DNA from: RYN-230 sp963844695
GTDB taxonomy: Bacteria; Actinomycetota; Actinomycetes; Streptosporangiales; Streptosporangiaceae
Assembly (NCBI GenBank): GCA_963844695.1
Contig: CAWJPL010000020.1
Location: forward strand, 42,431-106,430
Direction of reading: 5' to 3'
DNA length: 64,000 nt
Shown here: positions 14,813 to 24,346 of the stretch, in pieces
Layout of the letters: every line of letters starts with the position of its first letter
How positions within the stretch are numbered: the stretch's first letter is position 1
Program-made: the position numbers and the translations under genes
The notes under the pieces: generated by a model
What the model was told of the DNA's origin: nothing
What the model saw: only the letters and a program-made list of their open reading frames with translations
The model's database searches: none

Positions 14813-15751
14813 TTACACCGGACCTCGGACGCCGCGGGAGCTACCGGGCCAGCTTTCGTTCCCGGCCGCTGCATGTGCGGCACGGCCACGCCGGCCTGCT
14901 GGTTCCGGACTGCTGGCCGCGCCGGAGGGATGACCCTCCTGATCTAGGTGACCCGCCCGGCGCAGCAGGTGGCGGAGGGCCCGGGCGGACGGGGTGCCCG
15001 GGTCCGCGGTCATGAACACCACCTGCTGATCGTCGCCGGGCACGGCGAGCACGTCACAGTTGATCCGCACCGCCCCGATCTCGGGATGGGTGAACGTCTT
15101 CGACCGGTGCCCCGGAGCACGTACCGGGTTGGTGTCCCACACCTGCACAAACTCCTCGCTACCGGCCCGCAGCTCAGCCAGCAGGCGGGCGAGCCGTTCG
15201 TCACCGGGGTAACGGTCGGCGGCCCCGCGCAGCCGCGCCACCACGATGTGGCTGAACTCCTCACCGCCGGAGCTCCGGCGCCAGCCGGGTTCCAGGAAAC
15301 GCCGCCGGGCCAGGTTGGGCTCGTCCGCGAGGTGGCCCAGCAGGGCCTCGGCGAGCGGGTTCCAGGCGATCACGTCATACGCAGCGTCGGTGACTACGGC
15401 CCCCGCTTCCGGGATCCGGCGCAGCAGATCAGCCACGTACGGGCGGACCTGGCGAGCCGGGCCGGGCGGCGGCGCCGGGGTGGTGCCCGCCAGCCGGAAC
15501 AGGTGGGTCCGCTCGGCCGGGGTGAGCCGGAGCGCCGCCGCGAGGGCGTCCAGGATCCGCGGCGAGGGCCGCGGACCCCGGGCCTGCTCGATCCGGGCGT
15601 AGTACTCCACGGACATGCTGGCCAGGTGGGCAACCTCCTCACGGCGCAGACCGGGCGTGCGGCGGCGCGGGCTCGCGGGCAGGCCCACGTCGGCCGGGCG
15701 CAGGTCCGCCCGCCGGTCGCGCAGGAAACAGGCCAGCTCCTGTCGGGCCAC
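14813..15751 (-). CDS. XRE-family regulator with MmyB-like ligand-binding domain
   Basis: About 312 residues from GTG 15751 (VARQELACFLRDRRADLRPADVGL). The N-terminal helix-turn-helix is RRTPGLRREEVAHLASMSVEYYARIEQARGPRPSPRILDALAAALRL. The C-terminal PAS-like MmyB domain is VVTDAAYDVIAWNPLAEALLGH, then REWxFTHPEIGAVRINCDVLAV-like text (SKTFTHPEIGAVRINCDVLAVPGDDQQVVFMTADPGTPS). The tail after residue 270 is an unusually long Gly/Ala/Arg stretch. Regulators of this type usually control the divergent SDR, which here starts at 15822. Confidence 0.88.
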   Translation of the reverse strand: MARQELACFLRDRRADLRPADVGLPASPRRRTPGLRREEVAHLASMSVEYYARIEQARGPRPSPRILDALAAALRLTPAERTHLFRLAGTTPAPPPGPARQVRPYVADLLRRIPEAGAVVTDAAYDVIAWNPLAEALLGHLADEPNLARRRFLEPGWRRSSGGEEFSHIVVARLRGAADRYPGDERLARLLAELRAGSEEFVQVWDTNPVRAPGHRSKTFTHPEIGAVRINCDVLAVPGDDQQVVFMTADPGTPSARALRHLLRRAGHLDQEGHPSGAASSPEPAGRRGRAAHAAAGNESWPGSSRGVRGPV

Positions 15752-15821
15752 GAGCCACCTCCGCTTCCAGGTATCAGTTGTGCCTGGATCAGCCGGCCTG
15801 CCACCGGGCAGAGTCGACACC

Positions 15822-16535
15822 ATGAACGATTCCACGGCCCTCGTCACCGGCGCCAACAAGGGCATCGGCAAGGAAATTGCCCGGCAGCTCGTGGCGGCCG
15901 GGTTCACGGTGCATGTCGGCTCCCGCGACCCGGAGCGCGGCCAGCAGGCCGTTGACGAGATCGGCGGCGGAGCCCGGCTCCTCGTGCTCGACGTGACCGA
16001 GGCCAGCCAGCATCGCCGACGCCGCGCGGCAGGTCGAAGACCTCGACGTCCTGGTCAACAACGCGGGCGTCATGGTCGATGGCCAGGCGCCGCCCGAGGC
16101 GGACGTGGACAGCTTCCGCCGGACATACGAGACGAACGTGTTCGCGGTCCTCGCGGTCACGAACGCCTTCCTGCCGGCGTTGCGGCGGTCCGCGCGGCCC
16201 CGGATCGTGAACATCTCCAGCGGGACCGGATCGCTGACCTGGAGCACCGACCCGGAGCGGCAGCCCCCCTCAGTGGGCACCGGCGCCGCCTACCGCTCGT
16301 CCAAGACGGCGCTGAACGCGCTGACCGTGTTCTACGCCCAGGCCCTGGGGGTGAGGGATTCCGGGTCAACGCGCTCGCGCCCGGGCTGCGCAGGACCGAC
16401 CTCAACGAGCGCGCCGCCGCCAGCGACGGGGATCCGGCCGAGGCGGCCGCGGGCGCCGTCCAGCTGGCGCTGCTCCCCGACGACGGCCCCACCGGCGGGT
16501 TCTTCTCCTGGGACGGAACCCCCGCGCCCTGGTAG
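15822..16535 (+). pseudogene. Short-chain dehydrogenase/reductase, two frame breaks
   Basis: The start MNDSTALVTGANKGIGKEIARQLVAAG carries the TGxxxGIG cofactor motif. At 16003-16010 the tetranucleotide CCAG is doubled, pushing the frame by one; with one copy the protein reads on into ASIADAARQVEDLDVLVNNAGVMVD, the NNAG motif. AYRSSKTALNALTVFYAQAL holds the catalytic YxxxK. Around 16347-16351 a run of five G is one short of what restores GEGFRVNALAPGLRRTDLNER. The repaired product is about 237 residues. It is divergent from an MmyB-type regulator, its usual partner. Confidence 0.85.
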
Positions 16536-16599
16536 GTCACCGCGGCCAGGCGGCCACGTCAGCAGCCCGGCCCGGGCGGCCCCCGTCCATAATGAGGCT

Positions 16600-17181
16600 G
16601 TGCCGCGACTCGTCACCCCCGCCGTTGCGCCCGGCAGCCTCGCGCGGTTGCGCCAGCCCGTACTGGAAGAGGACGGCTTCGTGCTGCGGCCCTGGCGGGC
16701 GCCGGACGCGCCCGCGCTGGCCGAGGCCTACTCTGACCCCGGCATCCAGCGCTGGCACAACCGGTCGATGGACGAGCCGGAAGCGCAGGCCTGGATAGCT
16801 TCGTGGCCGGGGCGGTGGGCTGAGGAGAGCGGCGCCGGCTGGGCCGTCGACGGTCCCTCCGGCCTCCTCGGGCAGATCAGCCTGCGCCGGGTGGACCTGG
16901 CCGAGGGCCTCGCGGAGGTGTCCTACTGGGTGGTGCCCGCCGCCCGCGGCCACCGGGTGGCGCCCCGGTCCCTGTGCGCGCTGAGCGCGTGGCTGTTCGA
17001 CCATCTCCGGCTGCACCGGGTCGAACTGGCTCACTCGACGATGAACGCCGCGTCGTGCCGGGTCGCCGAGCACGCCGGCTTCCCGCTCGAGGGGACCAAG
17101 CGGGGCGAGTGCCTGCACCGCGACGGCTGGCATGACATGCACCTGCACGCCCGGCTGGCTGGCGACCCCCGGCCCTGCTGA
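16600..17181 (+). CDS. GNAT-family N-acetyltransferase (RimJ-type)
   Basis: 193 residues from GTG 16600 (VPRLVTPAVAPGS). DGFVLRPWRAPDAPALAEAYSDPGIQRWHNRSMDEPEAQAWIASW and VSYWVVPAARGHRVAPRSLCALSAWLFDHLRLHRVELAHSTMNAASCRVAEHAGFPLEGTKR are classic RimJ/RimL features. The substrate is unknown. It lies 65 bp after the SDR remnant and before a thioesterase. Confidence 0.9.
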   Translation: MPRLVTPAVAPGSLARLRQPVLEEDGFVLRPWRAPDAPALAEAYSDPGIQRWHNRSMDEPEAQAWIASWPGRWAEESGAGWAVDGPSGLLGQISLRRVDLAEGLAEVSYWVVPAARGHRVAPRSLCALSAWLFDHLRLHRVELAHSTMNAASCRVAEHAGFPLEGTKRGECLHRDGWHDMHLHARLAGDPRPC

Positions 17182-17248
17182 CTGGCATGATGCCCGGAGG
17201 CGGCAGAGGTAGAAGGCACTGAGGTAAAAGGCACGGTGAGGTGAGCAG

Positions 17249-17644
17249 ATGGACGCGGTGTTCGAGCAGGTCGTCGACGTCAGGTGGCGGGACACGGACG
17301 CCCTGGGCCACGTCAACCACGCGGTGTTCCTGACCTACCTGGAAGAGGGCCGGGACGCGTTCTTCGTGCAGACCTTCGGCGGCGAGCCCGACTACGTGGT
17401 CGCCCGGATCGAAATCGACCTGCGGGCGGAGGTCCGCCACCCGCAGCGCCGGGTGACGGTGCGCCTGGCCGTGGAACACCTGGGCACGACCAGCCTCACC
17501 ACCCGCGAGACGATCCTCACCCCGGCGCAGGAGATCGCCGCCGAGGCGCGCGTCGTCACCGTCCGGTGGGACCGCCGGGCCCGCAAGCCCGTCCCGTTCA
17601 GCGAGACCGAGCGGGCCCGGCTGACCGCCGTCATTGAACGTTGA
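17249..17644 (+). CDS. Acyl-CoA thioesterase, hot-dog fold (YbgC/FcbC-like)
   Basis: 131 residues. VVDVRWRDTDALGHVNHAVFLTYLEEGRDAFF is the 4-hydroxybenzoyl-CoA thioesterase signature with the catalytic Asp in DTDALGHVNH. YVVARIEIDLRAEVRHPQRRVTVRLAVEHLGTTSLTTRETI gives the remaining strands. It hydrolyses acyl-CoA thioesters in the cytosol; chain preference is not readable. ATG 17249 has AGGTGAG upstream. Confidence 0.9.
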   Translation: MDAVFEQVVDVRWRDTDALGHVNHAVFLTYLEEGRDAFFVQTFGGEPDYVVARIEIDLRAEVRHPQRRVTVRLAVEHLGTTSLTTRETILTPAQEIAAEARVVTVRWDRRARKPVPFSETERARLTAVIER

Positions 17645-17673
17645 TCGGTTCTGGCGCACCACGCGCACGGCGG

Positions 17674-18594
17674 TTATCCGGTGAGCCGGGCTTCGCGCCG
17701 CAGCAGCGCAGGAAGTTCTCCGGGTTCGGGGGACACGCCGGACAGGCCGCGCGCGGAGAACCACCGGGCCACGTTCGCCGCGTCCCGGTCCAGGAACTCC
17801 GCGCCGCGCGGGTTGGCGATCACGTCCACCACCTGAGGCAGGTCGATCATGATCAGCCGGCCCCGGTGGACCAGCAGGTTGTACGCGGACAGGTCACCGT
17901 GGGCCAGGCCAGCAGCGGCCAGGACGACCAGCGCCTCCACCAGCTGGCCCCACAGTCCGGCCAGCTCGCGGCCCGCCGGGCGGATCTCGGCGAGCCGGGG
18001 GGCGGCGGTGCCGTCCGGCTCGCCGACGAACTCCAGCAGCAGCTCGGTGCCGAGCACCTGCACGGGGTACGGCACCGGGACACCCGAGCGGTGCAGCTGG
18101 ACCAGCGCGGCGAACTCGGCGTTCGCCCACTGCCGGGCGATCATCTGCCGCCCGGCCGCGGTGCGCTGCGCCATCGCGCGGGTGTCCCGGGACTCGCGGA
18201 CCCGGCGGCCCTCCAGGTAGGCGCTGTCGCGCTGGAACATCTTGTGGTCGGCGTCCCGGTACCGCTTGGCCGCCAGCAGGCAGGAGCGGCCGCCGCCGGG
18301 CAGGCCGCGGCGCAGCAGGAAGACGTCGGCTTCCTTGCCGGTCTTCAGGACTCCCAGCTCGGTGTCGACCGCGGCCAGGTCGGTGACGAGCCAGGGCGGG
18401 TAGGGCCTGGGTCCCCGCTCGAGCGGCGCCGACTGGTCCCAGGTGGTCCAGCGGTCTCCCTCGGGCAGCCCATCGACGGCGTCGAAGGCGTCCAGGGCGG
18501 GTAGCGCGCGGCGATGCCGGTCGCGTTTGGCGAAGGTGGGCTGGTCGTCGTCGTCAAACCGCCGCTTGCGGCGGCTGAAGGATGGGTCGCGCAC
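17674..18594 (-). CDS. RIO1-type serine kinase
   Basis: 306 residues. The STGKEANVY-like loop is LKTGKEADVFLL (residues 84-94), the ATP lysine is K110 (LLAAKRYRD), the catalytic loop is HGDLSAYNLLV (232-242), and the metal-binding motif is MIDLPQVVDV (D251). This is a complete RIO kinase core. Bacterial RIO1 homologues have unsettled roles (ribosome-linked or signalling). An acidic/basic N-terminal segment (RRKRRFDDDDQPTFAKRDRHRR) may contact RNA. It converges with the thioesterase. Confidence 0.92.
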   Translation of the reverse strand: MRDPSFSRRKRRFDDDDQPTFAKRDRHRRALPALDAFDAVDGLPEGDRWTTWDQSAPLERGPRPYPPWLVTDLAAVDTELGVLKTGKEADVFLLRRGLPGGGRSCLLAAKRYRDADHKMFQRDSAYLEGRRVRESRDTRAMAQRTAAGRQMIARQWANAEFAALVQLHRSGVPVPYPVQVLGTELLLEFVGEPDGTAAPRLAEIRPAGRELAGLWGQLVEALVVLAAAGLAHGDLSAYNLLVHRGRLIMIDLPQVVDVIANPRGAEFLDRDAANVARWFSARGLSGVSPEPGELPALLRREARLTG

Positions 18595-18870
18595 GGGTGG
18601 TGCTCCTCAGGCAGGCGGTCAGGGCGGGCAGCATGAACTGCGAAACGGGCGCACGCATGATCAGCCCTCCTTCCGCTCGGCCGGCATCGCCGGCTCTCGG
18701 CCTGTGACTCCCGAGGCTGCCATCCGCGCGCCGCCGGGGCAACCGAATTTCCTGGCCCTCGCCCATCGGTGGTGACGGGGCAGAACTAAAGATCTAACGT
18801 TCTATAACGCCATACCGGCGTGCTGCTACTCGCCGCGTCATGTCGTTTCAACGAGGAAGGGCTGACCCCC

Positions 18871-20010
18871 GTGGTGGATGTGCAAGGAACCTGCGACGCC
18901 CGGTTCGAGCCGGTCCGGGACGTGCTCGCCGAACAGCTCGACTCGGGCAACGACACGGGCGCGAGCATCGCGGTCGACGTCGACGGCCGTACCGTGGTCG
19001 ACCTCTGGGGCGGCTGGTGCGACCCCGGGCACGGCAGGCCGTGGACGGAGAACACGATCACCAACGTGTGGTCCAGCACCAAGACCGTCACCAACCTGGC
19101 CGCCCTGATGCTGGTCGACCGGGGTCAGCTCGATCCCTACTCGCCGGCCGCGAAGTACTGGCCGGAGTTCGCCGAGAACGGCAAGGAGCGCATCGAGGTC
19201 CGGCACATACTCAGTCACACCTCCGGGGTGTCCGGCTGGGACGCGCCGGTCAGCACCGAGGACATGTACGACTGGGACACCTCGACGGCCCGGCTCGCCG
19301 CGCAGGCCCCATGGTGGGAGCCGGGCACCGCGTCGGGTTATCACGCGGCGAACCAGGGCCACCTGGTCGGTGAGCTGGTACGCCGGGTGACCGGCCAGCA
19401 TCTGAAGACCTTCGTCGCCGAACAGATCGCCGGACCGCTGGGCGCCGACTTCCAGATCGGCGCCCGTGAGGCCGACTGGGACCGGATCGCGCCGGTGACG
19501 CCGCCGCCACCGCTGCCTGTCGACTTCGCCAGCCTGGACCCCGACAGCCCGGTGTACAAGACGTTCACCGGGCCGGTCATCGACGCCGCCTCCGCGAACA
19601 CCCCGGCCTGGCGGCAGGCCGACATGGGCGCGACTAACGGCCACGGGAACGCGCGCTCGGTGGCCCGCATCCTCCGGGTGCTCGCCCTGGGGGGCGAGGC
19701 GGGCGGTGTGCGGTTGCTGTCGCCGGAGACCATCGGGCTGATCTTCGACGAGCAGAGCCACGGCCCGGATCTCGTCCTCGGCGTCCCGCTGCGCTTCGGG
19801 ATCGGCTACGCGCTGCCCGAGACGCAGACGGTGCCCTACATCCCGCAGGGACGGGCCTGCTACTGGGGCGGGTGGGGCGGCTCGGTCATCATCGTGGACC
19901 TCGACGCCCGGACCACCATCAGTTACATGATGAACAAGATGGGATCGGGGATTATCGGCTCGGACCGCTCGGAGGCCTACGTCCGCGCCATCCTGGACTG
20001 CCTGGCCTGA
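18871..20010 (+). CDS. Serine hydrolase, beta-lactamase class C / EstB-like
   Basis: About 379 residues from GTG 18871, chosen because GAGGAAGGG stands just upstream; an in-frame ATG at 18820 would add 17 residues. The nucleophile motif is SSTK (Ser68 in this numbering) in NVWSSTKTVTNLAALMLVDRG; GYHAANQGHLVGELVRRVTG contains the Tyr-x-Asn-like motif. ACYWGGWGGSVIIVDLDARTTISYMMNKMG is the C-terminal signature. No signal peptide is obvious, so it is probably cytoplasmic, an esterase rather than a true beta-lactamase. Confidence 0.9.
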   Translation: MVDVQGTCDARFEPVRDVLAEQLDSGNDTGASIAVDVDGRTVVDLWGGWCDPGHGRPWTENTITNVWSSTKTVTNLAALMLVDRGQLDPYSPAAKYWPEFAENGKERIEVRHILSHTSGVSGWDAPVSTEDMYDWDTSTARLAAQAPWWEPGTASGYHAANQGHLVGELVRRVTGQHLKTFVAEQIAGPLGADFQIGAREADWDRIAPVTPPPPLPVDFASLDPDSPVYKTFTGPVIDAASANTPAWRQADMGATNGHGNARSVARILRVLALGGEAGGVRLLSPETIGLIFDEQSHGPDLVLGVPLRFGIGYALPETQTVPYIPQGRACYWGGWGGSVIIVDLDARTTISYMMNKMGSGIIGSDRSEAYVRAILDCLA

Positions 20011-20021
20011 GCTGGCCTGAT

Positions 20022-20411
20022 CTAGCGGTTCCTGAGGTAGTCGTCGGCGAGCTTGCGCGGCGCGCACGCGAGCCAGCCGTCGGTGATCGCGTCGCGCAGC
20101 GGCTGGTCCGCCACGCCCGGCAACTGGATGAGCACCGCGGAGTACCCGTCGAAATGCGGGATGGTGAAGAAGGGGCCCGGGTTCGCGGCGAGCACGGCCT
20201 CCTTCTCGCCGAGGTCCTCGACACGGACCGCGAGAATGGGCCCCTCCGGCGGGGTCTCGTCGCCGAACCGCCTGAGGTCGGCCTTACTGAACGGCCGTTC
20301 CCACGCGAACGCCTTCCCGGCCACGGACCACGTCCGGTTCCCGTGCCGCTGACTCTCGGTGACCTCGGGCAACTGCGCGGCCATCCGGGCTGCGTCGTCG
20401 ATAGTCGCCAC
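20022..20411 (-). CDS. MmcQ/YjbR-family protein
   Basis: 129 residues. ARMAAQLPEVTESQRHGNRTWSVAGKAFAWERPF and GPILAVRVEDLGEKEAVLAANPGPFFTIPHFDGYSAVLIQLPGV, then ITDGWLACAPRKLADDYL, are the CyaY-like YjbR family. A DNA-binding role has been proposed for the family; biochemical function is unknown. It converges with the serine hydrolase. A paralogue sits at the right end of the window (63646). Confidence 0.88.
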   Translation of the reverse strand: MATIDDAARMAAQLPEVTESQRHGNRTWSVAGKAFAWERPFSKADLRRFGDETPPEGPILAVRVEDLGEKEAVLAANPGPFFTIPHFDGYSAVLIQLPGVADQPLRDAITDGWLACAPRKLADDYLRNR

Positions 20412-20431
20412 GGTCCTAAGCTACCGGCCCC

Positions 20432-20495
20432 GCACGTCACTGGCGCCGCACGTCGCTGGCGCCGCAGGTCACTGGCGCAGCGGGTCACTGGCGCA
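20432..20495. repeat. 16-bp tandem repeat, four copies, across a stop codon
   Basis: Four consecutive 16-bp copies: gcacgtcactggcgcc (20432), gcacgtcgctggcgcc, gcaggtcactggcgca and gcgggtcactggcgca (to 20495), with a partial fifth. The array covers the last codons and stop of the FAD oxidase gene (stop at 20485-20487) and the space up to the YjbR gene. Each unit on the minus strand reads LRQ-stop-like, so expansion has copied the gene's own 3' end. Confidence 0.85.
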
Positions 20496-21594
20496 GCGGG
20501 TCGAAGGGCGCGAGGTCGAGGCCGGGATCCAGGCCGAGGGCGGCCCGGGCGGCGACGCCGCCGGCGTACGGTCCCATGGTCAGCCCCTCCGCGCCCAGGC
20601 CAGTGGCCACGAACAGCCCGTCCGCGCCGGGCACCGGGCCCAGCAGCGGGCAGCCGCCGGGACCTGCCGGGCGGAAGCCGACCCGGGTCTCCAGGTAGGT
20701 GGCCGATCCCAGGCCCGGGGCAACCGTCAGCGCCTCCGCCAGGACCTGGGACAACCCCGCCGCCGTCACCCGGTGATCGAAACCGGCGCCCGGCTCCCGG
20801 GTCGCGCCGACGACCACCCGGGAGCCTTCGAAGGCGAGCAGGTAGTGGCCGCTGCCGACGGGCAGGACCACCGGCCAGTGACGCGTGTCGGTCGATCCGA
20901 GCGAGAGGTGCACGATCTGGCCGCGCTGCGGGGTGACCCGGACCACGGCACCGGCCGGCTCCACGAAAGACGTCGTCCAGGCGCCGGTGGCCGCGACGAC
21001 CGCGTCCGCCTCGATCAGCTCTCCCTCAGCCAGCACACCGGCGGCCCGCCCGGCCCGGCACACCAGCGCCGCGTCGCCCCCGCGGAACGTGGCCCCCTTC
21101 CGGCACGCCGCCCTGACCAGGGCGTCCCTGAACTTCCGGCCGTCCACCCGCGCCGCCCCCGGGATGTACACCGCAGGCATGTGCGGGCGCAACGGCGGGA
21201 ACAGGCGCTGGACCGCGGAGCCGGTGACGACCTGGACGTCCCCCATCTCAGGATGCCCGGCCCGCTGGGCCTCGAGCCCGGCCCAGACCGGCTCCAGCTC
21301 CTCCGCACGGTCGGCTACCACGATCGCCCCGGACTGACGGTAGGAGACATCGGTCTCACCGAGATCCGCGAGCTCTGCCACCAGCGCGGGATACGCCTGC
21401 GCCGCGGTACAGGCGAAGCCGTATCCCCCGGGATCGTCCACCCCGGAGGTCCAGGGGCAGATGATTCCCGCGCCGGCCGCGGTCGCCTGGCCGGGCCACC
21501 CCGCATCGATCAGCGTGACCTCCGCCCCCAGGCTGCTCGCCGCGTAGGCACAGGCACTTCCCACGATTCCGGCGCCCACCACGACCAGCCGCAT
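20485..21594 (-). CDS. FAD-dependent D-amino acid oxidase / glycine oxidase-like (DAO family)
   Basis: 369 residues. The N-terminal Rossmann motif is MRLVVVGAGIVGSACAYAASSLGAEVTLID, then QATAAGAGIICPW as in DAO proteins. The C-terminal FAD contact is GLFVATGLGAEGLTMGPYAGGVAARAAL. It oxidises an amine or amino acid substrate with O2 or another acceptor. ATG 21594 is preceded by GGGAGGAGAA. Substrate is unknown. Its extreme 3' end sits in a 16-bp tandem repeat. Confidence 0.9.
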   Translation of the reverse strand: MRLVVVGAGIVGSACAYAASSLGAEVTLIDAGWPGQATAAGAGIICPWTSGVDDPGGYGFACTAAQAYPALVAELADLGETDVSYRQSGAIVVADRAEELEPVWAGLEAQRAGHPEMGDVQVVTGSAVQRLFPPLRPHMPAVYIPGAARVDGRKFRDALVRAACRKGATFRGGDAALVCRAGRAAGVLAEGELIEADAVVAATGAWTTSFVEPAGAVVRVTPQRGQIVHLSLGSTDTRHWPVVLPVGSGHYLLAFEGSRVVVGATREPGAGFDHRVTAAGLSQVLAEALTVAPGLGSATYLETRVGFRPAGPGGCPLLGPVPGADGLFVATGLGAEGLTMGPYAGGVAARAALGLDPGLDLAPFDPLRQ

Positions 21595-21738
21595 GCGGTT
21601 CTCCTCCCGGAACGATCTCCCCCGGGAATCCTCCCGCGTGTGGCCGGCCGGAAACCTGTCGCGGGACCGCGCTTTCCGAGCACAATTTAGGCGCCGTATC
21701 CGGACACCAGCGTCCGGCCCGAGGCCGCGGAGGACCGC

Positions 21739-22495
21739 ATGACGCAGACCACGATCCAGGGCGGGCACGGTGACCTGCCGGTGTACCTGGCCACGCCGGC
21801 GGGCCCGCCGCCCTGGCCAGGCGTGGTGGTCATCCACGACGCCATGGGCATGAGCCAGGACGCGCGCAACCAGGCCGACTGGCTGGCCAGCGAGGGCTAC
21901 CTCGACTGCCGTGCCCGACCTGTTCTCCTGGGGCCGCACGCTGACCTGCGTGCGGGCCGCGATCGGCGACATGAGGCGGCGGCGGGGGCGCATCTTCGAG
22001 GACGTGGAAGTGGCCCGGAACTGGCTGGTCGGCCAGCCGGGCTGCTCCGGCCGGGTCGGCGTGATCGGCTTCTGCATGGGCGGGGGCTTCGCCCTCCTGC
22101 TGGCCCCGGACCATGGCTACGACGTGGCCAGCGTCAACTACGGCATGGTGCCCAAGGACGCGCCGGACCTGCTCAGCCGGGCCTGCCCTATCGTCGGCAG
22201 CTTCGGCGGCCGGGATCGCACCCTGCGCGGCGCGGCGCGGCGGCTGGAGAGCGCGCTGACCGCCGCGGGGGTGACCCATGACGTCAAGGAGTACCCGGCC
22301 GGCGGGCACGGGTTCCTGAACGACCGGCAGGCCGCCGGCGACCCGATTCCGCTGATGGTCAGGGCGACGACGCCCTTGCTGGGCTTCGGCCCGGAGCCGG
22401 CGTCCGCCGCGGACGCGCGCCGGCGCATCATCGAGTTCTTCGGCACCCACCTGGCCGGATCAGCAGACGGTCCGGCCGCCGGGCCGCCCGGTTAG
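21739..22495 (+). pseudogene. Dienelactone hydrolase family protein, one frame break
   Basis: The start MTQTTIQGGHGDLPVYLATPAGPPPWPGVVVIHDAMGMSQDARNQADWLASEGYL is normal. An extra A near 21905 throws the frame; removing it gives YLAAVPDLFSWG and the rest. The catalytic Cys is in VGVIGFCMGGGFALLL, and the His is in YPAGGHGFLND. The repaired protein is about 251 residues. Members cleave lactone or ester bonds in catabolic pathways. The break is a single base in an otherwise intact gene. Confidence 0.88.
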
Positions 22496-22542
22496 TACCT
22501 GGCCCGGACCCTAGCCGGGCCCCCCGGTTAACGGGCCCCCGG

Positions 22543-23221
22543 TTAATACGTGGCCCGGCCGCCGCTCAGGTCATACACGGCGCCGGTCGAGAAACTGCAC
22601 TTGTCCGAGGCCAGCCAGGCCACGAGTTCCGCGACCTCCTCGGGCCGTCCCAGCCTGCGCATCGGGATGAGGCTGGTCATGTACTCCAGCACCTCGGGCG
22701 TGTTGGCGGCGTTCATGGGCGTCTCGATGACCGCGGGCGCGATCGCGTTGACGAGCACCCCGCTGGTGGCCAGTTCCTTGCCCAGCGACTTGGTCATCCC
22801 GATCACGGCGGCTTTGGTGGCCGAGTAGACCCCGAGCCGGGGGTTGCCGTCCTTCCCCGCCATGCTGGCCAGGTTCACGATCCGGCCCCAGCCCCGGTCG
22901 CGCATGCCCGGCACTACGCGCGCGGCACATGTGAAACGTGCCGGTCACGTTGACCGCGAACGTCGCCGCCCACTCCTGGTCGCTGACCTCCCACAGCGGC
23001 TTGTTGGGACCGACGATGCCGGCCGAGTTGACCAGGATGTCCACCGGGCCGACCGCCTCGATGGCCGCGCCGACCGCCGCGGGGTCGGTCACGTCGGCCA
23101 CCACGTCCGCGTCCCCGGACACGTCCAGGGTGACCACCCTGATCCCGTCCTGGCCGAGCCGCTGCGCGCTGGCCCGCCCGATGCCGCTGGCTCCGCCGGT
23201 GATGACAGCTGTACGGGACAT
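22543..23221 (-). pseudogene. Short-chain dehydrogenase/reductase, one frame break
   Basis: ATG 23221 (with GGAAGGAAG upstream) opens MSRTAVITGGASGIGRASAQRL, the TGxxxGIG motif, and continues through ADVTDPAAVGAAIEAVGPVDILVNSAGIVGPNKPLWEVSDQEW. One extra base in the GCGCGCG run near 22918-22924 shifts the frame; beyond it are GRIVNLASMAGKDGNPRLGVYSATKAAVIGMTKSLG (Tyr-x3-Lys catalytic pair) and the usual C-terminus. The repaired product is about 225 residues. It is divergent from the alcohol dehydrogenase at 23333. Confidence 0.88.
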
Positions 23222-23332
23222 GGTCTTCCTTCCGTCGCGGGCAAGCACAATCAACGAGAACGTTAGGATCGCAGCATCCGGCGCGCAGGCGGCATTCGCC
23301 GCGGCCGCCGCCGGATCCGGGAGGGCGGGGGA

Positions 23333-24346
23333 ATGCGGGCGTTCGTGCTCACCGGCCCGCGCCAGTTCACCGTGGCCGAGGTCGAGCCGCCGGTAGCCGC
23401 GCCCGGCCAGGTCGTGGTGGACGTCGAGCGCGCCGGGGTGTGCGGGACCGACGTCGAGTTTTTCACCGGCCACATGGCGTACCTGCATCAGGGCCACGCG
23501 ACGTACCCTATGCGGCTCGGTCACGAATGGTGCGGCGCCGTGTCGGCGGTCGGGGCCGGGGTGGACCCGGCGTGGGCGGGCCAGCGGGTCACAGGCGACA
23601 CCATGCTCGGCTGCGGCCGCTGTTATCGCTGCCGCAGCGGCCGGCAGCACGTCTGCGAGGACCGCTTCGAGATCGGTGTCCGCGGCGGCTGGCCCGGCGC
23701 CCTGGCCGAGCAGGTGCCGGTGCCGGTCACGGCGCTGCGCGCGCTGCCGGACAGCGTCGGCGCGACCGCCGGCGCGATGGTCGAGCCGGCTGGCAGTGCC
23801 TTGCGGGCCGTCCAGGCCGCTGCCCTGGCGCCAGGCGACACGGTCCTGGTCCTGGGCGCGGGCACGATCGCCCTGCTCGTGGCGCAGTTCGCGCTGGCGC
23901 ACGGGGCGGTAGTCCATGTATTGGGCCTGACCCGGCCGTCGCTGGACTTCGCCCGGACGCTGGGCGTGCATGGCGCCTGGACCGCGGCCCAGCTGCCCAA
24001 GGTCCCGTTCGACGCGATCATCGACTGCTCCACCGGCACCGAGCTTCCCGCCCTGGCCCTGGACCTGATCGAGCCGGGGAAGCGGATCGTGTTCGTGGGC
24101 CTGTCGGCGGAGCCCAGCCTGATCGACACCCGCACCATGGTCCTCAAGGACGTGACCGCGGTCGGGATCCTCAGCGCCTCCCCCGCGCTCGACGGGGTGA
24201 TCGAGCACTACGCCTCCGGATCAGTCGACCCGGTTCCGCTCGTGGCGGCGACCGTCGGGCTCGACCAGGTCGGCGACGTCCTGGCTGGCAGCCGCCCGCC
24301 CGGAGCAGGCCCCGGGCCGAAGATCCTCGTCGACCCGCGTCTATGA
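23333..24346 (+). CDS. Zinc-dependent medium-chain alcohol dehydrogenase
   Basis: 337 residues. Catalytic zinc ligands C37 (GVCGTDVE), H64-E65 (RLGHEWCG); structural zinc cysteines C94, C97, C100 and C108 are all present. The cofactor motif is VLVLGAGTIALLVAQFALAHGA. It resembles sorbitol/threonine-dehydrogenase-type enzymes; substrate unknown. It is divergent from an SDR gene, so the two may act in one small-molecule pathway. Confidence 0.92.
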   Translation: MRAFVLTGPRQFTVAEVEPPVAAPGQVVVDVERAGVCGTDVEFFTGHMAYLHQGHATYPMRLGHEWCGAVSAVGAGVDPAWAGQRVTGDTMLGCGRCYRCRSGRQHVCEDRFEIGVRGGWPGALAEQVPVPVTALRALPDSVGATAGAMVEPAGSALRAVQAAALAPGDTVLVLGAGTIALLVAQFALAHGAVVHVLGLTRPSLDFARTLGVHGAWTAAQLPKVPFDAIIDCSTGTELPALALDLIEPGKRIVFVGLSAEPSLIDTRTMVLKDVTAVGILSASPALDGVIEHYASGSVDPVPLVAATVGLDQVGDVLAGSRPPGAGPGPKILVDPRL

